Part shown: positions 24,599 through 28,996 of the stretch, piece by piece
Numbering within the stretch: position 1 is the stretch's first letter
How the letters are laid out: each line of letters starts with the position of its first letter
Origin: Paracoccaceae bacterium
GTDB taxonomy: Bacteria > Pseudomonadota > Alphaproteobacteria > Rhodobacterales > Rhodobacteraceae
Length of the DNA stretch: 28,996 bases
NCBI GenBank assembly: GCA_003551745.1
Contig: PUNI01000286.1
Coordinates: forward strand, 1-28,996
Direction of reading: 5' to 3'
Made by a program: the position numbers and the translations under genes
The notes under the pieces: model-generated
Database searches by the model: none
The model's input: only the letters and a program-made list of their open reading frames with translations
Told to the model about the DNA's origin: nothing

Positions 24599-26434
24599 AT
24601 GGCCGGGATCGACAACCGCCAGATCGCCCATCTCGCCGCAGGGCTGAAGATCGCCCGCGGCGTCTTCGCCGATGCCTATGACATCTTCGCCATGGCCTAC
24701 GACACGCGGCTCTTCCGCCAGATCGCCATGGAGGCCGACGAGGAAAAGGCGATGGCGCCCGGACCGGCGCGCGACCGGCGCGACTTTAACGCCGCCCTGC
24801 GCGCAGCCCGCGACGCCGGCTGGCTGGTCGAGTTCCTGATCGATCGCTTCGCGGATCTCTCGGCCGCAGGCGACGCCCCGGCGCGGGTGGAGCTGCAGGC
24901 GATCGCCCAGCGCAACCAGCCCTTCGTGGAGGCCGGCGACGTCACGGCGCGCACGCTGATGGCGGCGCGCCGCTGCTGCCAGATCCTTGCGACCGAGGTG
25001 GGGGCCGCCGGCGACCGGCAGGAACGGGCCATCGGCTCGGGTTTTCTCGTCGGCGCCAATGTGGTGTTGACCAACCACCATGTGGTGGCGGAGCTCCAGG
25101 CGTCGGGCGGCCCGCCGCCGCTGCTGCGCTTCGATCATCACGCCGGCCCGCGCGGCATGGCGCTGGCCGAGACGCTGCGCTGTCCCGACGACTGGCTGAT
25201 CGATCACGCGCCTGCGGCCGAGGGCGATGCGGTGACGGCGGACCGGCTCGACTATGCGCTGATCCGGGTCGACGGCCTGCCCGGCCATGCCCGGGGCTGG
25301 TACGACATCACCCTGGCGCCGCCGCCGCCGGAGATCGGCCTCGGGCTGGAGATCTGGCAGTTTCCGCGCGGCCAGCCGATGCGCGTGGCGGGCGGCACCC
25401 GGCATGCCGCCCCGGCGGGCGACGCCGCCGACATGCCCGAGCGGATCTATTACGATGCGAACACGCTGCGCGGGTCGTCGGGCGGGCTCGTGCTCGGCGC
25501 CGACCGGGTGCCGGTGGCGCTGCATGAAGCCGGTTACGAGGACGCGACGCAGACGCTCAACCGCGGCATTCCGCTGCATCTGATCGCCGCCCGGGCCGGC
25601 GGCCATCTGGCGCAGGAAGCCGCCAACCTACAGCCGAAGATCGGCTGGAACGCGAACCGGGCCTTCCCGATCCTCGGCCGGGCAAAGCTGCAGCGGCTGA
25701 TCTTCGAGGCGCAATCCGGCCGGCCGCGCCTGATCGTCGTCGCCACCCGCCCCGATCCCGCCACCGAGCAGCGGATCCCACGGCTCGGGCGCAGCTTCAC
25801 GCGCCTCGTCCTCGAGGCCTGCCTGCCCGACGACGCCCATCATGTGGTGGACTTCAACGCCGCGCTGATCGACCCGGACGCCCACCTGACGGCCGCCCGC
25901 CTGCTGAGCATGCTGGGCACGTCCGGTCCGGAGCCGACGGCGACGGATGACGGGCCTTTCGACGCCGAGGCCACCGGGCGCCTCGTCGATGCCACGCTGG
26001 CCGCCCTGCGCGCCGCCGCGCCGGGCAAGACGGTCTGGCTGATGATCGACGATCTCGACGCCCACCCCATCGGCACCCAATGGGCGGCCAGCAGCTATCT
26101 GCTCGCGCTCTACCGCCGGGCCGCCGACGACGACCGTCTGCGCATCGTTCTGGCCGGCTTGTCGCGACCGCTAGAGGCCCTGCGGGACATGGAGCAGGAC
26201 GGGCTGATCGGCTTCGAGACCCTCGACGCCCCGCCCAGCGACACCGACCTCGGCTTCTGGATCGAGGCGCATCTCTTCCCCGCCGCCCTGCCGGCCGACC
26301 TGGCGCCGCGCATGGCCCGGTTCGTCCGCTCTGTCGCGCAGCCCGCCACCCGCTCCGGGCGCGTCTGCCTGACCGAGGCAACGGCGCTGGTGCTGCGCGA
26401 TCACGCCCGCGGCGCCTTCCGGGCACAGGCGTGA
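24599..26434 (+). CDS. Helical adaptor + trypsin-like protease + STAND-like domain lacking a P-loop
   Basis: 611 residues with no signal peptide. Residues 1-90 are helical, with FNAALRAARDAGWLVEFL near the end; the size and pattern resemble the effector-associated (EAD) adaptor domains that join effectors to STAND NTPases, but I cannot assign a specific one. A trypsin-like domain (about 125-335) has His161 in TNHHV, Asp218 in LDYAL and Ser294 in GSSGG. From about 353 a STAND-like region begins with FPILGR. At the place of the Walker A loop (about 372-388) there is no GxxxxGK[ST]. A Walker-B-like strand VWLMIDDLD (479-487) and a following arginine-bearing strand (RIVLAGLSRP) remain. I therefore read it as an inactive STAND partner. 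Start ATG 24599, 7 bases after the previous stop; its stop overlaps the next ATG by one base. Confidence 0.82.
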   Translation: MAGIDNRQIAHLAAGLKIARGVFADAYDIFAMAYDTRLFRQIAMEADEEKAMAPGPARDRRDFNAALRAARDAGWLVEFLIDRFADLSAAGDAPARVELQAIAQRNQPFVEAGDVTARTLMAARRCCQILATEVGAAGDRQERAIGSGFLVGANVVLTNHHVVAELQASGGPPPLLRFDHHAGPRGMALAETLRCPDDWLIDHAPAAEGDAVTADRLDYALIRVDGLPGHARGWYDITLAPPPPEIGLGLEIWQFPRGQPMRVAGGTRHAAPAGDAADMPERIYYDANTLRGSSGGLVLGADRVPVALHEAGYEDATQTLNRGIPLHLIAARAGGHLAQEAANLQPKIGWNANRAFPILGRAKLQRLIFEAQSGRPRLIVVATRPDPATEQRIPRLGRSFTRLVLEACLPDDAHHVVDFNAALIDPDAHLTAARLLSMLGTSGPEPTATDDGPFDAEATGRLVDATLAALRAAAPGKTVWLMIDDLDAHPIGTQWAASSYLLALYRRAADDDRLRIVLAGLSRPLEALRDMEQDGLIGFETLDAPPSDTDLGFWIEAHLFPAALPADLAPRMARFVRSVAQPATRSGRVCLTEATALVLRDHARGAFRAQA

Positions 26435-28996
26435 TGCCCGAGGGCTTCATCCGCCGGGTGATCGAGCACGCGGCCCTGTCGGGCGCATTCGTGCCCGCAC
26501 GGTTCCGCTATTTCACGCCGGCCGAACGCCGGCCGCGGCCTGAAGAGACAGACGCGGAACGGGACGCGCGGCTCGCGGCGCTCTGGAGCCTGGCGCTGCG
26601 GCGGCTGGCGCCGCTCTGCATCGAGCGCGCGACCGGGCGGCAGCTGCGCTGGGTGATGCGCAACCCGGAGCGGTCGGAAGTGCTGCGCCGGCTCGTGTCG
26701 AACCCGGCGGATCTCGCCGCGCGCTGGCGCCGCCGGCCGCCGCTGCGCGACGACGCCTTCGGCCAGGCCCTGCGCCTGTGCCTCGGCGATGGCCCGCTGG
26801 ACGGCATTGCATTCGAAGCGGACTCCCGCCGCCCCGCCCTCGCGGCGGCGGTCTTCGCGCTGCCGCTCGTCGATGCAGGCCGCCGGCCGGCCATCCAGGC
26901 CTTCGAGGCCGCGCTGCATCGGGCCGCCGTTGCCGAGGACGCCGACACCCGCCAGCAGGCCGCGCTGCCCGACAGGTTCGTGGGCCGGCAGGCCGAGCGC
27001 GCCGCGGTCCTAGCCTTTCTCGAAGACGGCAGCCTCCACCCGCCAGCCGTCAGCGGCGCACACCCCGAAGAACCTGTCACCGCGCGCCTGCTGCTGACCG
27101 GGTCGGAGGGTATCGGCAAGACCGCGTTCCTCGCCGACCTGGGCACCCATCTGCCCGAGATCGTCGCCGCAGCGCCGACCTGGCTCGTCCGGCTCGATTT
27201 CGATGCGGCCACGCTGGCGCGCGGCGGCGTCGTGGGCTGGACGGAGGAGGTCAGCCGGCAGATCGCCGCGCAGGATGGCAGCATCGCGCAGCGGCTGTCG
27301 GATCTGCGCAGCCGACAGGCCCGCCACCGCCGCGAGGCCGGCTGGGACGATCCCGAGACCGCCGCGCATCTGCTGATGGGCGCGATCAACAGGCTGCTCG
27401 CGACCCGTCCGCGGCGGCGCCTGCTGATCCTGGCCGAGCATGCCGAGGCCCTGATCGCGCAGGATGATCCGCTGCGCTTCGACCTCGCGCCCGCCGACAG
27501 CCTGCTGCACCGCTTCCTGCGCTGGACCGACGAGCTCGCCGCCGGGCTGGCGGCGACCTCCAGCCGCGCACTGATCGCCGCCGCCGCGCCGCCGCCGGTT
27601 GAGGAGGCCGTAGCGGAGCGCTGGTTCACCGGCCGGCTGGCGCTCGGTGCGCTCGACGCGGCCGCCGCGGCCGATCTGGTTCGCATGCGGGCCCCGGATC
27701 TTGCCGATCTTGCCGAGCGCATGGTTGCCACGGCGGGCGGCCATCCGCGCTGCCTGTTCCTGCTGGCGGACAGGCTCGCCGGTCTCGATCCCGACGCCCG
27801 GCCGTCCCTCCTCGATGCCCTCGCCGCGGAGCGGTTGCCCGCGCTCGACCCACCGAGGGCACTGGCGCGGATGACCACCCGCTTTCTCGCGCAGCTTCCG
27901 GCACGCGACCTGCCTGCGGGCCTAACGGAGGCGGAGTTCCGGCGTCTCGCCCGAGCGGCGCTGGTTCTGCCGGAGGTGACGCCGGAACTCATCGCCGATG
28001 TGGTCGGCCCCGCCCTCGGCCTGCGCCTTCAACGCACCACCGGAGCCACGCGGGCGCTGAGGGGTCTCGCCCGCGAGGCCTGGCTCTGGCAGCCGGCGGA
28101 CCGACCGCTGACCTTCCGGCCCGATGAGGTCCTGAGGCAGGCGGTCCTGCCCGGCCTCGCTGCCGACGATGGCGACGGCGCGGCGGTGCTCGCCCGGGCC
28201 GCCGCCTGGCATGAGGCGCGGGGCAGCGACGACGACACCGCCGCAGCGCTGGTCTACCGTGCGCTCCTCGGCGACATCCCTGCGCTGCGCGACCGGCCAC
28301 AGGACGCCGCACGCGCCCTCACGCAGGCGGGAAGCGACGTCGCCGCGATGCCACCCGCGGCGCGGGCCATTCTGAAGCTGCGCGCGCCGGGAGGCAGGAC
28401 CCTGGGCGCTGACGAGCTGGCCGCCCTTCCGGAGCATCTGCGCGCGGAGGCCGAGCTGGCGCGGCAGGGTCAGGCAATCCGGGATTTCGGCGGCGCGCTG
28501 CCCGCCGAAGAAGGTGCGGCATGGAATCCGGCCGGCAGCAGTCCCGCCGCACCAGCCCTCCAACCGCTCGAGACCTGCGACGCCTACCGCATTCTCAACG
28601 ACACCCGGCTCGACGCGGCGGTGGCGGTGGCCTTTCTGCGGGCCGATTTCGAGGCAGCGGCGGCGACCGGTCTGGCCGCGCTGGCGCAGGTCCGAAGATG
28701 GCCCGACCTGCACCGTCCCTTCGGCCTGCGTCATGCCTTCGAGAAGAGCTGGCTGTGGCGCACGGCCCTCGCCGCGCTCTGCGCGCCCGAAACGGCCGCG
28801 ACCGTGCGCCTGCCGGGCCTCTCGGAGGCAATTGCCGGCGCGCATGAGGCCGAGCGACCGCCCCCGTCGCCCGGAGCCGCGGTCTTCCAGCTTGAGGCGC
28901 TGCTCGCCATGGCGAGGGCGCCCGGCGACATGCCGTCCCAAGCTGAGTTCGAGGGTTCACCGCTGCTCACCGACGGCATCGGGGATTTCGCGGCGC
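26434..28996 (+). CDS. STAND-type P-loop NTPase, partial (3' end outside window)
   Basis: Open from ATG 26434 to the right edge without a stop (854 codons seen). Residues 1-175 are a basic, mostly helical domain I do not recognise. The STAND core starts with FVGR (182-185), followed by Walker A GSEGIGKT (223-230). At the Walker B position the strand LLILAEHAE (330-338) has Ala334-Glu335 where Asp-Asp/Glu is usual, so hydrolysis may be slow or altered. ALGALDAAAAADLVR and the GGHP motif (435-438) followed by a Leu-rich helix match the helical and winged-helix parts of STAND proteins. After about 600 the chain is Ala/Leu/Arg-rich and helical, perhaps superstructure-forming repeats that sense a signal. 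The ATG shares one base with the previous stop, so translation is coupled. Likely the NTP-dependent switch for the two protease proteins upstream. Confidence 0.85.
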   Translation, partial: MPEGFIRRVIEHAALSGAFVPARFRYFTPAERRPRPEETDAERDARLAALWSLALRRLAPLCIERATGRQLRWVMRNPERSEVLRRLVSNPADLAARWRRRPPLRDDAFGQALRLCLGDGPLDGIAFEADSRRPALAAAVFALPLVDAGRRPAIQAFEAALHRAAVAEDADTRQQAALPDRFVGRQAERAAVLAFLEDGSLHPPAVSGAHPEEPVTARLLLTGSEGIGKTAFLADLGTHLPEIVAAAPTWLVRLDFDAATLARGGVVGWTEEVSRQIAAQDGSIAQRLSDLRSRQARHRREAGWDDPETAAHLLMGAINRLLATRPRRRLLILAEHAEALIAQDDPLRFDLAPADSLLHRFLRWTDELAAGLAATSSRALIAAAAPPPVEEAVAERWFTGRLALGALDAAAAADLVRMRAPDLADLAERMVATAGGHPRCLFLLADRLAGLDPDARPSLLDALAAERLPALDPPRALARMTTRFLAQLPARDLPAGLTEAEFRRLARAALVLPEVTPELIADVVGPALGLRLQRTTGATRALRGLAREAWLWQPADRPLTFRPDEVLRQAVLPGLAADDGDGAAVLARAAAWHEARGSDDDTAAALVYRALLGDIPALRDRPQDAARALTQAGSDVAAMPPAARAILKLRAPGGRTLGADELAALPEHLRAEAELARQGQAIRDFGGALPAEEGAAWNPAGSSPAAPALQPLETCDAYRILNDTRLDAAVAVAFLRADFEAAAATGLAALAQVRRWPDLHRPFGLRHAFEKSWLWRTALAALCAPETAATVRLPGLSEAIAGAHEAERPPPSPGAAVFQLEALLAMARAPGDMPSQAEFEGSPLLTDGIGDFAA

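Noticed and set aside
26508..27992. 494-codon open frame on the minus strand
   Set aside because: Ser/Arg/Ala low-complexity translation opposite the STAND gene, whose Walker A and GGHP motifs support the plus-strand frame.

Overview
The window is a very GC-rich, densely coded chromosomal stretch. Its gene content looks like an alphaproteobacterium of the Rhodobacter/Paracoccus group: Rhodobacteraceae-style exopolysaccharide glycosyltransferases, an sll1863-type stress protein, a BigR/SqrR-type sulfur hydrolase, a Dpp-type ABC operon with a fused double ATPase, and frequent GTG/TTG starts. This taxonomic guess rests on gene content and base composition only. Spaces between genes are short (none over 300 bases). 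I saw no rRNA, tRNA, CRISPR array or insertion sequence.

Region 1 (3-10011, all +) is one polysaccharide operon of ten genes, several overlapping: a SAM methyltransferase cut by the window edge, a GT4 glycosyltransferase, an O-antigen ligase/polymerase-like membrane protein, a sulfotransferase, a GT2 glycosyltransferase, three more GT4/GT-B type transferases, a UDP-glucuronate 4-epimerase-like enzyme and a second NAD-dependent epimerase. Together they suggest a surface or exported glycan that contains a uronic acid and may be sulfated and methylated. The flippase, export and initiating transferase genes are not in view.

Region 2 (10195-14930) is a set of single genes: a TTG-started SLC13-type permease with two RCK-C domains split by a charged linker, a coiled-coil stress protein (-), a membrane-anchored AIG2/gamma-glutamylcyclotransferase-like protein (+), a voltage-gated-type potassium channel with a C-terminal zinc ribbon (-), and a Blh/ETHE1-like metallo-hydrolase (+). 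The last has a perfect ATTC-N8-GAAT element over its ribosome binding site, which matches the sulfide/persulfide-responsive SqrR site as I recall it.

Region 3 (14937-20076, -) is a peptide-type ABC importer operon, transcribed in the order substrate-binding protein (Tat-like signal), DppB-like permease, DppC-like permease, fused double ATPase. Divergent from it is a TTG-started phosphomannomutase/phosphoglucomutase (20338-21711, +), which could supply hexose-1-phosphate for the glycan of region 1.

Region 4 (21820 to the right edge, +) is the most interesting part. It is a tightly packed three-gene unit: (a) a 923-residue cytoplasmic protein with a complete subtilisin (S8) triad followed by a complete trypsin-like (S1) triad; (b) a 611-residue protein with a helical N-terminal domain, a second trypsin-like domain and a STAND-like domain without a P-loop but with a Walker-B-like strand; (c) a STAND-type P-loop NTPase of more than 850 residues that runs off the window. 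This looks like an NTP-controlled protease cascade of the kind found in bacterial conflict or immunity systems. The particular set, two proteases on one chain plus a protease joined to an apparently inactive STAND plus an apparently active STAND, is not one I recognise as a named system.
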